Below, one piece after another: positions 10,964 to 21,919 of a stretch of DNA of 64,000 nt. The notes under the pieces are model-generated. The model was given only the letters and a program-made list of their open reading frames with translations, was not told the origin of the DNA and made no database searches. This stretch comes from Pyrenopolyporus hunteri (taxonomy: Eukaryota; Ascomycota; Sordariomycetes; Xylariales; Hypoxylaceae). Position 1 is the stretch's first letter. Each line of letters begins with the position of its first letter. Location: NCBI GenBank assembly GCA_902806595.1, contig CADCXC010000008.1, positions 310,001-374,000 of the forward strand, in the 5' to 3' direction. Position numbers and translations under genes: made by a program.

Positions 10964-13810
10964 ATGGTTCGACGGAGCCTTTTGCTGTCGCTGCTCGCGA
11001 GCGCGGCGAGCATATACTCAGCTGAAGCCAGAGTAAAGGGGACGACGAAGCACCTACCCGGATCCTACATTGTGGAATTTGAGGATTCGCAGGTATTTCA
11101 TTAGCCTAAACGCGAGCCGAATGAAATAGTGTCCCGTACTAACTAAGTGTAATTTGGGGTAGGACGCGGCGGACTTCTTTAACCATATCGGGCCAAAGGC
11201 GAAAACGCGCATGAACCTGGACTATAAGCTATTCAAAGGCGTATCTATTCAGTTCCACGATGTGAAGACGGCTGAGGAGGAAGCGGTCAAGCTTAACTCG
11301 CTTCCTAGCGTTAAGCAGGTATGGCCGAATAGGATATACTCACTGCCGAAAGATGAGGTCGTCTGGACGGGACGAAGCGGCGGAGAAGACTACATTAAGA
11401 ACGTCAAGAGGCAGCTGGGGAATGATACTTTTACTCCCCACGTCATGACCCAGGTGGACAAGCTCCGGGCAAAAGGCGTCACCGGGAAGGGGGTCAAAAT
11501 CGGCATTATCGACTCAGGCGTATGTATCGTACATCCTACCTGGGGCGACGAAAGCCGGATGCTTACTGTTTCACAGGTTGATTACACTCACCCCGCATTA
11601 GGTGGCTGTTTTGGTGGGCCGGACTGTTTATTTACATTCGGCACGGACATCGTCGGCGATGACTACACCGGTGAGAATACGCCAGTGCCTGACGCTGATC
11701 CGTACGACGGTTGCGGTGGTCACGGCACCCACGTCTCGGGAATCATCGCAGCGCAGGTAAACGAACTGGGCTTCACGGGCGCCGCCCCTGATGTCACCCT
11801 TGGCATGTATAGGGTTTTTGGCTGTACTGGCAGTGCCGCGAACGACGTCTTGATCGACGCGTACATGCAAGCGTTTGAGGCCGGAGCTAATATCATTACC
11901 GCATCCATCGGTGGCTCTTCGGGCTGGAGCGAGGACCCATGGTCTGTAGCCGTGTCTCGAATTGTTGAGGCCGGTGTCCCGTGTACGGTCTCAGCCGGTA
12001 ACGATGGGGCAGCTGGGCTATTCTACGCCAGCACGGCTTCCAACGGCAAGAAGGTCACGTCTATCGCCTCTATTGATAACGAGGTGACTCCGCTACTCCT
12101 CACTGATTCGAACTTCTCAGTCAACGGCAGTGAGCAACGCTCGTTTGGCTACGCCCTCGGAGAACCGGGCGACTGGGCCAACGTTACCCTTCCGCTCTGG
12201 ACTCCCTCCTTCAACGTGACCGAGGCTTCTCAGGGCTGCGCGGCGTTTCCAAAAGATACTCCAGACTTGTCAAAGTACATTGTCCTTATTCGCCGGGGGA
12301 CGTGTACTTTTGTCGAGAAGGCGAATAACGCGGCTCAGTTCGGGGCTAAATACGTTCTGTTCTACAACAATGTCCCAGCCGGAGCAACAAGTCCTGCTAC
12401 GTCCGGAGCTAATGGGATTCTGGGGACTGGCATGGTAAGCGAATTGGGGATCTCCCTCCAGCAGTTTCTAGCATCGTATCTAATGGTCGTATTAGGTAAC
12501 AGCAGAGCAAGGTGAATCGTGGGTTGCGTTGTTGAAAGCCGGGTCCAAAATCACCCTTAATATGCTTGACCCTACCACCGCGCCCGTCAGGTAAGAATTC
12601 AGCCGCGAGAAACCCGGGAGACGTTTATCTGACCGGCGATAGCCTGACGTACCAGAAGAATACGGCCAGCGGCGGGTTTGCGAGCACTTACACAACCTGG
12701 AATCCGACTTTCGAGTTGGACATCAAGCCACAGCTTGCTTCCCCGGGCGGTGCGATTCTATCGACGTATCCGATTCCCCTTGGAACCTATGCTGTCTTGT
12801 CCGGTACTTCGATGGCGTGCCCCCTAGTTGCCGCCATCTACGCTCTCGTCTCGAACGTCCGCGGAACCCTCGACCCCGCCGTCATCGAGAATCTACTGTC
12901 GGCGACGTCGAATCCTCAGCTGTTAAACGACGGAGAGCAGACCTTCCCGGCCCTGGCACCTGTTTCGCAACAGGGTTCTGGTATAGTTCAAGCGTACGAC
13001 GCCGCTTACGCGACCACGTTGCTCAGCAGGTCCAGTCTCGCTTTCAACGACACGGACCACTTCGTTGACACACTGAACTTCACCATCAAGAATTTGGGCT
13101 CCGAGGATGTTACCTACGAATTAGGGAGCGTGGGTGCCGCCACTGGGTACACGTTCTCCGATTCCATCTACCCAGACCCCTTCCCGGGCCTGGAGCTGAC
13201 GGACGAATACGCCACTGTTGAGCTGAGCGACTCCAAGGTTACCGTTCCGGGCGGTGGTGAAGTCACCGTCGCTGTGACCGTCACTCCGCCCGCGCTCGAC
13301 GGTACCCGTTTGCCAGTTTACTCCGGCTATATTACTCTGAATGGCACCAACGGTGATAGCCTATCTCTGCCGTATAACGGGGCAGTGGGTAGCCTGCACG
13401 CCACGCGGGTCCTGGACGTTGGTTATCTCTCGATCTCGACCGACCCGGAGCTTAATCCCGTGACGGGCAACGCATCGTTCGCGCTACCGAAGATTAATAG
13501 TACAGCTAACGCTACCTCGTATCCTATCGCCGTGGCATTGCTGGCGTTTGGCTCGCCGCAGGTCAACGTCAAGGTGGTTCCCGCCAACAGCGGGGCGGAT
13601 GCTGGTTCCCATATCTTCGGTTCCCCGTTCCAATACGCGTCCCGCGATCCGTTCATACTGGAGTGGGACGGCAGACTTGGAGACGGCAGCCTGGCGCCGG
13701 CGGGCGCATACAAGCTGCGTTTTGAGGCACTGCACATCTTCGGCGACGCCACCGATCCGGCCGAGTACGACACAGACGAGTCGACGACGTTCTCGATTCG
13801 TTACGTTTGA
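10964..13810 (+). CDS. Secreted subtilisin-like serine protease (S8, PA insert, vpr-like)
   Basis: Five exons: 10964-11092, 11163-11519, 11577-12434, 12496-12590 and 12670-13810, giving about 859 residues. Residues 1-22 form a signal peptide (RRSLLLSLLASAAS). An I9-type propeptide follows (PGSYIVEFED..FFNHIG). The catalytic triad is complete: Asp in IGIIDSG (about 160), His in GGHGTHVSGI (about 211) and Ser in LSGTSMACP (about 527). A protease-associated domain sits between His and Ser (KYIVLIRRGTCTFVEKA). A C-terminal Fn3-like/DUF1034 region begins near TLNFTIKNLGSEDVTYE. Three inner introns are needed to restore DSG-VDYTHPALGG, GTGMV-TAEQGESW and the join to GGFASTYTTW. The last acceptor (12669) was chosen by phase and is the least certain. 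The enzyme degrades extracellular protein, probably as a nutrient or host-tissue protease. Confidence 0.92.
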
Positions 13811-14362
13811 AGGGTGTCTCAGCCATGTATACTAGGGTAGACGTTGTAGTAATTGGAAAAAGTACGAGTTTCAAAAGCATATTTTCACTTGAAATATTCT
13901 TGTAAAACGGCTCCGCAATGGAGGACTCGGGCATCCCAATTCTGGCTTATGTCGGAATTCCGCATGAGGTATTATTTGACCGTATTCGACCTGTTCGAGA
14001 GTCCCCGTCTTGAGCCTTCTATCTTATTATATCGGTTTAGAGTATTTTTATACGGGCTTCGTACCGTACTCGAAAGAGGGTGCCGGCTAGTAGATGACGA
14101 TACTGGACTGGGACTGCACGTATGCAGGCTTCTCGAAATTAAGGGAAAGGGAAGAGAATGTCGGGTGGAACAAGTTTTGCTGACCGTGAAAGGATTAAGG
14201 CATATATACGAACTCCTTTTAATGCAATATGTTGCCCAATGGAATATCCTGGCTTTAGGCAATTCTAGGTATGACGCAGGAAAAGGAAACCTCTTAATTG
14301 GATTGGCCTAGCTGGTCCCCCGCCGACCAATGAACGGCTTCAAATTGATGATTACCTCACAT
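13811..14362. other. Intergenic stretch after the subtilase
   Basis: Presumed 3' UTR followed by sequence with only chance frames; nothing recognised. Confidence 0.5.
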
Positions 14363-14898
14363 GTACGTATATGTCCGCAGGATTTCTATTGTTCAAAGTG
14401 GGTCGCCAAGGCGCCAGGCATCAGACTTTACTTAAAAGAGCTAGTAGGTACTCTCTCATATGAATTAGTATGCGAAGGTACAAAGTAAGGCCTTGAAAAT
14501 ACCACTCTAGATTCGGAAGAAATAATACTACTAATACGTCACCGTATACTATTAAAGCTTTCGAAGAGCTTTTAAATACGGATATAACACGCCGTCTTAA
14601 AAGAACCTAATTTGACGAAAGACGAAAAAAAGTTCGTACAATCGACCTATAAGCATTTTCCCGAATTAAGTTACGATTATAGCTACATACCTACGTTGTC
14701 TCTATCGATAGGTATAATAGAATTAGGGGGTGCCGCGATACTGGCGGCCAGCGGATGTAATTAGGTAGTATAGGTAAGTATCCTTAATATTAATTTGTAT
14801 GGGATAGTACATACTGACCTTTTATAGTAAAGTTCGATGCCTTGGTGCCTTACGCCCCACTTTGAACAATAGAAATCCTGCGGACATATACATTGTAC
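14363..14898. mobile_element. MITE-like element with long terminal inverted repeats
   Basis: Bases 14368-14402 match the reverse complement of 14856-14890 without a mismatch over 35 bp (core ATATGTCCGCAGGATTTC). Weaker matching continues inward for roughly 80 more bases on each side, including GGCATC..ACTTTAC. The 536-bp element has no coding capacity, typical of a non-autonomous DNA transposon. Its right end lies 239 bp before the BolA-like start codon, so it sits in that gene's likely promoter. Target-site duplication is not clear because the ends carry the palindrome GTAC. The superfamily is unknown. Confidence 0.8.
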
Positions 14899-15076
14899 AA
14901 TACAATACGTAGGTACCTACCTGGGTAAGCACTTATCGATAAAATACTTTCTTATCGGGACCATCTTAGCTCTTATCTCGGCTCTTCGCCGTGAATTTCT
15001 AATCGTCCCGTCTTATTGTAATTCTTCACGCCTCCTTCTGTTCTATCCAACAAGCGTCGGTCTCATTCTGCTTGAT

Positions 15077-15107
15077 TACCTACCTACCTCCCTACCTACC
15101 TCTCTCC
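15077..15107. repeat. CCTA microsatellite in BolA leader
   Basis: TACCTACCTACC followed by TCCCTACCTACCTC, about 30 bp before the BolA-like start; part of the window-wide TACC/GGTA family. Confidence 0.8.
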
Positions 15108-15137
15108 CTCAGTGGACGCCTTCGATCACAGCCATCG

Positions 15138-15629
15138 ATGTTGTGCCACCACTGCCGTCGCCTCGCTGCGACAGTAACCAGACGAAGCTCTGCCACCTTT
15201 TCGCGTCACGTCCAGCTTGCGCGTATCTCCTACTCAGCACAAAGACAAATCGGTGCGTTCCTCCAACCAACCGCCGATATCTCTGCCAAAGCTAGATACG
15301 CCATCATACGCCACTATTCCGCCTCTTCCGGCCAGGCAGCATCGAATCCAACCAACCCTCCGTCTGCGGCACCACCCCGCCCCGAAAAGCCCGATTACCT
15401 CGACGAAGCCGAATCGGCGATATGGGACAAGCTTATGGCTGAGTTTGCGCCGACCGAGCTCGTCGTACAAGACATATCGGGCGGCTGTGGCTCGATGTAT
15501 GGGATTGAGATCGCATCAGAAAAGTTCCGAGGCGTCAGCATGCTGAAGCAGCAGAGAATGGTCAACGCTGTCCTAGGTGATCAGATGAAAAGCTGGCACG
15601 GCGTCCAGCTGCGAACCAAGGTCCCTTAA
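15138..15629 (+). CDS. BolA-like protein, probably mitochondrial (BOL3-type)
   Basis: A single exon encodes 163 residues. The ATG at 15138 is preferred over an in-frame upstream one at 15072 because the latter would translate the CCTA microsatellite. The first 60 or so residues are rich in Arg, Ser and Ala and lack acids, as in a mitochondrial presequence. The C-terminal half is a BolA domain: ELVVQDISGGCGSMYGIEI, FRGVSMLKQQRMVNAVLGD and WHGVQLRTKVP, with the conserved GGCG cysteine and the late histidine. Mitochondrial BolA proteins work with monothiol glutaredoxin and NFU1 to pass 4Fe-4S clusters to targets such as lipoyl synthase. A MITE-like element lies just upstream. Location is inferred from the presequence only. 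Confidence 0.9.
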   Translation: MLCHHCRRLAATVTRRSSATFSRHVQLARISYSAQRQIGAFLQPTADISAKARYAIIRHYSASSGQAASNPTNPPSAAPPRPEKPDYLDEAESAIWDKLMAEFAPTELVVQDISGGCGSMYGIEIASEKFRGVSMLKQQRMVNAVLGDQMKSWHGVQLRTKVP

Positions 15630-17499
15630 TTCGAAGGGCTGCTTAAGGCCGAGAGGCCAAGGACCAAACGTTACGGCGTCGTGGCCTACAATGGACTGTA
15701 TATTCGACAAGTCGAGCTACGGAACTCTGGAGTTGTTTCATGGGAGGCCGCATGCATACCTCGGGTAACCCATGCGTTATGCGTTAGCACGAGCTGTCCC
15801 ACCAGGGCACGCGCAAGACATCGTACATATAGCGAGGCATCGAGAAGCGCTCGGTTCGACCTAGTGGCTCAAATCCAAGCCAATTGTTATTGGTGGTAAC
15901 CATCGCACTACAGGAACAGCCTCACTTCCCGGTTTGGTAACACATGCAACTACAGCTAGAACAAACGCATAATAACTGGTAGCTAGATCCTATGAGCTCC
16001 AATTTATGTCTAGGATGATCATTGAACCCGGACCCCAACAGGAAGATATCGTCGCTCACGGTGTTTTGTGTTTTAAAAACATAGAATAGAGCCACGGCGG
16101 GGGTTGGTCAAAATGAGGGCATACGTAACTACAGGAAGAAATCGGCTGAAGCCATGGTTCGGATCGGTTCTAGTACTATGCTCGTTTGACACGCAGCCTA
16201 GCTCGAGGCAACGTCGGCTGCAGCCACATCCATGCCGATCTTCTCCAGATGGTTGTCTTAATACGCCATCGTCTCAGATCTCTATCCAACAGCATGGGTA
16301 CTAGCTAGATAATCCCAAGCCTCTCTAGGTTGAAGAATCATTCTAGAATATTACATTGGCCGCGCCACCATCGAATTAGAAGGCTTCCAGATCCGTAACC
16401 TAAGCCCCGGAGAAGTTGACGAAAGCTGTTTAGAATATCAGACAGTTTTCTTTTCTACCCCGTTCTATTCGCCCCGGATATCAATACTGATTGGCTTGAG
16501 GCCGCGGTCACAGATACGGAATAGTAGATTCCCGTTGTCGTACCGCGTCATTGTGATAGACACACGGGCCATTTATCCGAGACCCTAAAGTCCTTGGGCA
16601 ACTCCTATAGGCAGAGACATCGGCGCGCCAAAGCCTAACTTACTCTTCGGATATCAAGTGGCTGGCGGTAGGAGTGTATCCGAAGCCAATAGTTACCACA
16701 TAACAAGGCTTAAGGCTTTTTCCCCGGGAACCAGTTAAAGGAGCCCCCCCGCAAGTTACGTATAATTAAATATCGTTTCTATAGATTTCTACTTTTACGT
16801 TCAATGGTGTAATTCTACATACATTTCGGCTCGCTGACGCAACGGCATCAAACGCTCGTGTTTTGACGGGTTGTCATATCACATATACCGCGTAGCAAGA
16901 GAAGGGGAAAAGATTTCGGAAACATCAACACATCTCTCTACCCCAGAGGTCAAAACGCATTCTACAATAGTTAGGACCCGATTAGGCAAAGCTATTTGCA
17001 GCTAGCCTGCTGTCGTTATACTGCGCGTTGGTCGTTCTTCTCTCCCACAAACACCGCAAAGGTAATACATATGAACGGTGATGGATAGACTCACCAATTC
17101 ACAGTCGGCTTGGGGTACGAATTGTGATTATAGCGGTGAAACGAGTGACCTATATTGCCTCTACTAAGTAGGATCCTATCATGTAGCCAAACTAACTCGT
17201 AAACACAAGTGGACAGACAGAACAATCTAGGTATGTTGCGAACAGCTAACCTAGAGATATGATATCCACGTCCTCCAAAGCTTGACTTTTTTATGCCCAT
17301 TTATGCTCATCACCAAGCTTATCCTGGGACGTTATAATTAACCCTAGATCCATATGTGTATAGATTCTCCTAGAACGCCCCCACTCCTTACAACGAGTCT
17401 ATATCTGTGTCATCTAGGTGCCCGCGGGACGCCAAATCCACCATTTCGTCGTAGTCTTCGTAGAAGACTTTGTTCATCGGGAGCTACATACCTGGGGCA
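15630..17499. other. Intergenic stretch, no gene seen
   Basis: Only short frames without domains occur on either strand. A long T/A patch and a run of C lie near 16741-16800. No tRNA or repeat pair was recognised. Confidence 0.55.
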
Positions 17500-18066
17500 T
17501 TAGTATTCGGTGTCAGAAACACCAAGACGGTAGAAGTGGAAATCGTCCGTAGACTTACACGGTATCTCCGTGGCGACGCTTTGGTCGTACACCATGATCT
17601 GGGTCGTAGTTGTTGACGCGGCGATGATTGCCATGGCACCATCCGGTGACCCATAATCCATGCGGATGGCGCTCACCTGGAGCGTGTAGGTACCAGCGTA
17701 GCTCACTATGAGATCCGGGAAGACGGAATACTCTCTAGCTCGGGTACTTCGAGAAGCAGACCTGTCATCCAGGCTCTTCCCCGACGTCGACAGTGTACCG
17801 TAAAGTTGATCTTCGAGAACCTGCCCGTAGGGGTCGATAAGAGCAACCTGTAGAAAGTCGTAGGCATCGTCACTTCTAGAACTTATAACTAGAGGAGGAT
17901 ACATAACTTCCCCGGCTTGGACTTGCGTAGGCGGCTGAACTTCGACGGTGACCATGACTGCGGTGGGCCTGTTGCGTACGGAGGCTTGAGCGTTCCCTAG
18001 ATCGACCGGCTTCAGCGAAACCTGAGTGCCGTTGTCGCTCAACGCACAGCAGTGGGCCATTCTCAT
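17500..18066 (-). CDS. Small velvet-domain-like protein
   Basis: One open frame of 188 residues carries the order of motifs found in velvet-fold regulators. These are VTVEVQPPTQVQAG..YPPLVIS (about 40-62), DFLQVALIDPYGQVLEDQLYG (about 70-90), a variable Ser-rich loop, YSVFPDLIVSYAGTYTLQVSA (about 112-132), and TQIMVYDQSVATEIPCKSTD near the end. Classical velvet proteins (VeA, VelB, VosA) are DNA-binding regulators of sporulation and secondary metabolism. Small single-domain relatives like this one are uncharacterised. Translation could start at Met1, Met3 or Met38; the domain begins after Met38. No intron is needed and no stop interrupts it, so it looks intact although it stands alone in a desert of about 10 kb. 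Assignment rests on motif resemblance, without a search. Confidence 0.65.
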   Translation of the reverse strand: MRMAHCCALSDNGTQVSLKPVDLGNAQASVRNRPTAVMVTVEVQPPTQVQAGEVMYPPLVISSRSDDAYDFLQVALIDPYGQVLEDQLYGTLSTSGKSLDDRSASRSTRAREYSVFPDLIVSYAGTYTLQVSAIRMDYGSPDGAMAIIAASTTTTQIMVYDQSVATEIPCKSTDDFHFYRLGVSDTEY

Positions 18067-18581
18067 GGAAATTTACTCGGGCTTTTAAATCTATTCGAGT
18101 GGCACCAGCGGAACTTAAGAGCCTCGACATCTCGGGGAGCTTAGGTGTGCTTTTCTTTATCGGGATATACTAGATAGAATCCCAGCAACTACCGGATACT
18201 TCCGCGTCCATGATTTGTTACGTGTCGAAAGCTCGTTCTCCGTGGTAGACTCGAATTCAGGGAGCGAGGCTCTAGAAACAAAACTCAAAATAGCTACGGC
18301 ATAGACACGGGATCGGGACACGCAAGCTCCTAGTTTGAGACCTTGACATGGGATCTCGGCTCTAACGAAAATTTCCTTCATTATTGCCTTCCTACAGCTC
18401 TTGTAAAAGAAACCTAGGTATGCTATCTAACTAAGGTAGGAAGTCGATAGTCTTTGAATCTTCTATGATAGCAAGTAGCTACCCCGATCTTGTTGATTCT
18501 ATTCCTACAGAGGGTTAAGTTGGCAAATGAATTGATGGCTAATGTGAAATAATGTCATTGAAACGTATAACGCGACATATC

Positions 18582-18626
18582 AAGGAGTTGGCCCTATCCT
18601 TACCAAGTAAGGCAAGCCAACTCCTT
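18582..18626. other. Nested perfect hairpin
   Basis: An 11-bp outer stem (AAGGAGTTGGC with GCCAACTCCTT) encloses a second stem (CCTTAC with GTAAGG, loop CAA). Both arms are perfect. No gene or poly-U tract follows, so a role as terminator or RNA is unproven. Confidence 0.7.
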
Positions 18627-20309
18627 TCTGTAGAACGAAAATGGTGTGAAACTAGCGGCATTTGATCAGTAATCAAATAAGAAGTGGTTGACTTAGGTAA
18701 AACGGACGGAGATTTTGCGGGTTGTTACGATTTTCCTTATAATTCTCAGTATACGAAGTTTACGAATCTCCTTGGAAATATCCAGATTGAGTGTTATGAT
18801 CTGGAATCGGATCTTGGGAAGCACGAGAAGTTGTGGACAAGGGTGCGTTAGGGCTGATGACCGGGGCCAGCTGCAGGGGTTACCAAGCTCCTGGAATTTC
18901 CAACTGAGAGGATAATGCCAGGGGGGTCGGGACCATCTTTTTTTATCCCCTTGTCCGAACTACACGTTCGAGTCATTAGAGTGTAATGGTAACGGGATGC
19001 CAAGTCAACGTTCGCCATCGTACGTCTCCATCTACCTACATACGTACGTAGTAAACAGACCATACACTGCCATTCCGTGGACGATTTAACATGTCATTTA
19101 TGATAATCCTCTACAAGTCGAACCCGATAATAAATCGAGTCATCACACGAATTTAGGGGACAGGGGAAGTTCTACCGGTGAATCGAGGGAATTGATATGT
19201 CCGCTAACGAGACATTCAAGCTCCACCTCAACCAGTAACCACTCCTCTAATTGTCGTAGAGCCTCATCTCGCTAACGCGAGGTCTACTCTATACCGGGCT
19301 AATCAAACGGCATGTGCGTGGCGTACCAGGGCCCCTACACTAACGATCAGGCATGTATGAATTATGCACTTTACAGACTTTCCCATTCCTCCTATGGGAT
19401 TTCAGAATACCGCTTGACGCCCCCGTGACCCTGGATTGTCTTATGAATACGAGACAAGACTCCGATTGCGGTTCGCTAGGGATGCAAGATTCTACGAGAC
19501 GTCGTGCAAAATATCGATCTTCGTATTTCGAGAAGCCGGGCTGGAGGTTCTACCGCTATGGTATTGGGTTAGAGGAATAATATATGACAGTGATTAAACA
19601 TCTTTAACGTTTCTCGTCAGTACCACCTCGAGCGAGTCCTTTGGTACCGGTGATATCTTTGCGGCCGATCATGCATTAGCCTATTCGAAACCTGAGGCGG
19701 GGCAAACGCCGGGAGACTCATAGCCAACGAAGCAGATCCCGAGGAATGTTGTTTAAGGCTGCCGATGGCCGACCGATCTGCATGTTTCGTCGATCTCGCA
19801 TATATGTACTATAGACAAGATCGATGACAGGGGGTGAACGGTATGTAGGGCTGACATTCCGATAAATAAATAAGCAATACGTAAGGACGCGTCCGAGAAG
19901 GATTGATATAGTCTAGATATGATAAAAGCTACCTTGGCTGGCATCGGCAAGCAAAGCTTCCGAATTAGCATCGGGCTAAGCAGAAGACCTGTCACCTTGG
20001 ATATCTTAAGTAACCTTTTCAAATCAAATAAACAGTAAAGAGTAACCTCGCGTTCGCAACTTACGGGGCTCTTAAAACGGTACTCTTTACAGTTAAGACA
20101 TAAATCTAGAGCCTTAGATTTCAAGTCGAGAAGAGCCATTTAGGGGGTGGGTTTTCTTCTAGAATTCTTCGGACTTAGCCTAACATACGAGAACCCAATT
20201 CTAAGAGGGAAGTTGTGTCACCGCGTCTCTAGCGATAAAGAATGGGAGATCGAGCATTTGAGAAGGTTTACATAGCGCTAATAAGAGCTGTGCATGAACA
20301 CCCTCCCCC

Positions 20310-20326
20310 AAAAAAAAAAAAAAAAA
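20310..20326. repeat. Homopolymer of 17 A
   Basis: A17 preceded by a C run. It could be a retroposon tail, but no element body or target duplication was recognised beside it. Confidence 0.8.
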
Positions 20327-21880
20327 CATCTCCGACTGAGGTCTTAGCCAATAACACTGATTAGCTCTAAGAATACTCGTTATAATTCTTGAAACTACTA
20401 CGACTAAGCAGGAAACATATTTCGTCCGAAGTTGAGATTTCTTCGCACCCGACTCAAATAAGCAATTTCACTGATAGGACTCTGGGAAAGTGTGGCTTTC
20501 GCTTGCTTTGGATATATCGAAAACGTCACCGAGGCTAAGAGTGTAACGAATGAATATGTCTGTGTAGACTCGATCGTCTGATTAAATTGCTGCGTGTTAC
20601 AGACATGCTGCTAGAAGTGGCGTCAAGAATAAATTTTGTTCTTATTTCCCTTACCATATTCCGGCTAGGCTATAGCATGGGGGCGTTCAGATAGCCCTGC
20701 CATCATCGAAGCTTGTATTCATTTACAAGAATATCGTCCCTTGTTATCCTAGGGTAATGTCATGTCCACACATAGAGACACAGTCTTTCTGCCGCCCATC
20801 ATAAAGATGTTACTAGTGTCAACTGACATAATCGTTTGGAGAAAATGAGATGATATCAGAACTCACTTGTAGTAATAGGCCTGATGTTGTAACTTGCCGT
20901 ACGTAATCTCTCTCATCCAGGAAGGGAAAGTCCCTTGGGAATCCTACCATACCTACCCATACGCCAAAGTGATTTGATCAATATAAGGTATGAGCATCTT
21001 ATCTAACATAGGTAGGTTGGGTTAACTTGACGGAAGCTCGAGTCATCGAGATTTGATGTGAAGAGTGACCAATGCGTCTAAACTGTCGTCGCTAAGGATT
21101 GAAGGGTCTTGACGTTTATATACCTTAAGAACCTCGGGTATGATTATCTAGCATTGTCAAGGGTGGGATACCTCTCACAGTGCGATAAAAACATATTGAA
21201 ACATTAGTACAAAGCAGATTGATCGATCCCACTAGTATACGGCGATCGTGGTGAGCCATACGAGAAAATAAAGCTTCTTGCAACAGAATCACATGTAAGG
21301 GGTCCTGCTAATATAACCGATTAGCTATGGAATATGAGACTCTTATCTATAAACTGACTCATAAAGTAGGATGTTTAAAGCAAAGCATAGACGGGAGTGT
21401 CAAACGATGCGCCCTGCAGACTTATTCAATGTCCACGCCTAATGAATCAGAACCTCTCGCAGCAAAACGAGAAATTAGGTAGGTACGACAGCAGTCAATA
21501 GACTACAATCGGCTCGCTCTGGTAAGTCTTCCTACGTATGATATGTTCTCTTCATTGGATTATTTTTTAGGTGCTTTATGCATCTTAACTGGAATGCCGT
21601 CCTTCCCGTAGCGTATACATGATCCAGTCCCCTTGGGGAGGACCGCCCTTCGAAGAATTCCCACAGCATGACGTTGAAAGGAGGTACACTCACCTAGATG
21701 TTATGTGATACGTTAGAGGTATGGCATCTCGACACCTATTTACCAGTCCTATGTATAAGGGGGGTCACTGTCAGTTATTATGTCGAGTGGGGGACTAGGA
21801 AACGCTATGCCGTAAACTTGTAGACCTGAAGAATAAAAATGAACCTGGATGAAGTGGAAGTGAAGAGCTACTAAGTTGGG

Positions 21881-21919
21881 TACTTACCTAGGTAGGTAGG
21901 TAGGTAAGTAGGTACACCT
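21881..21919. repeat. GGTA microsatellite with palindromic start
   Basis: TACTTACCTAGGTAGGTAGG continuing into TAGGTAAGTAGGTACACC; the CCTAGG centre makes the left part self-complementary. Confidence 0.85.

Noticed and set aside
15072..15137. Upstream in-frame ATG of the BolA-like gene
   Set aside because: It would translate a CCTA microsatellite into the N-terminus; the ATG at 15138 gives a proper presequence.
20310..20326. A17 run as a LINE or retropseudogene tail
   Set aside because: No element body, target duplication or ORF remnants next to it.
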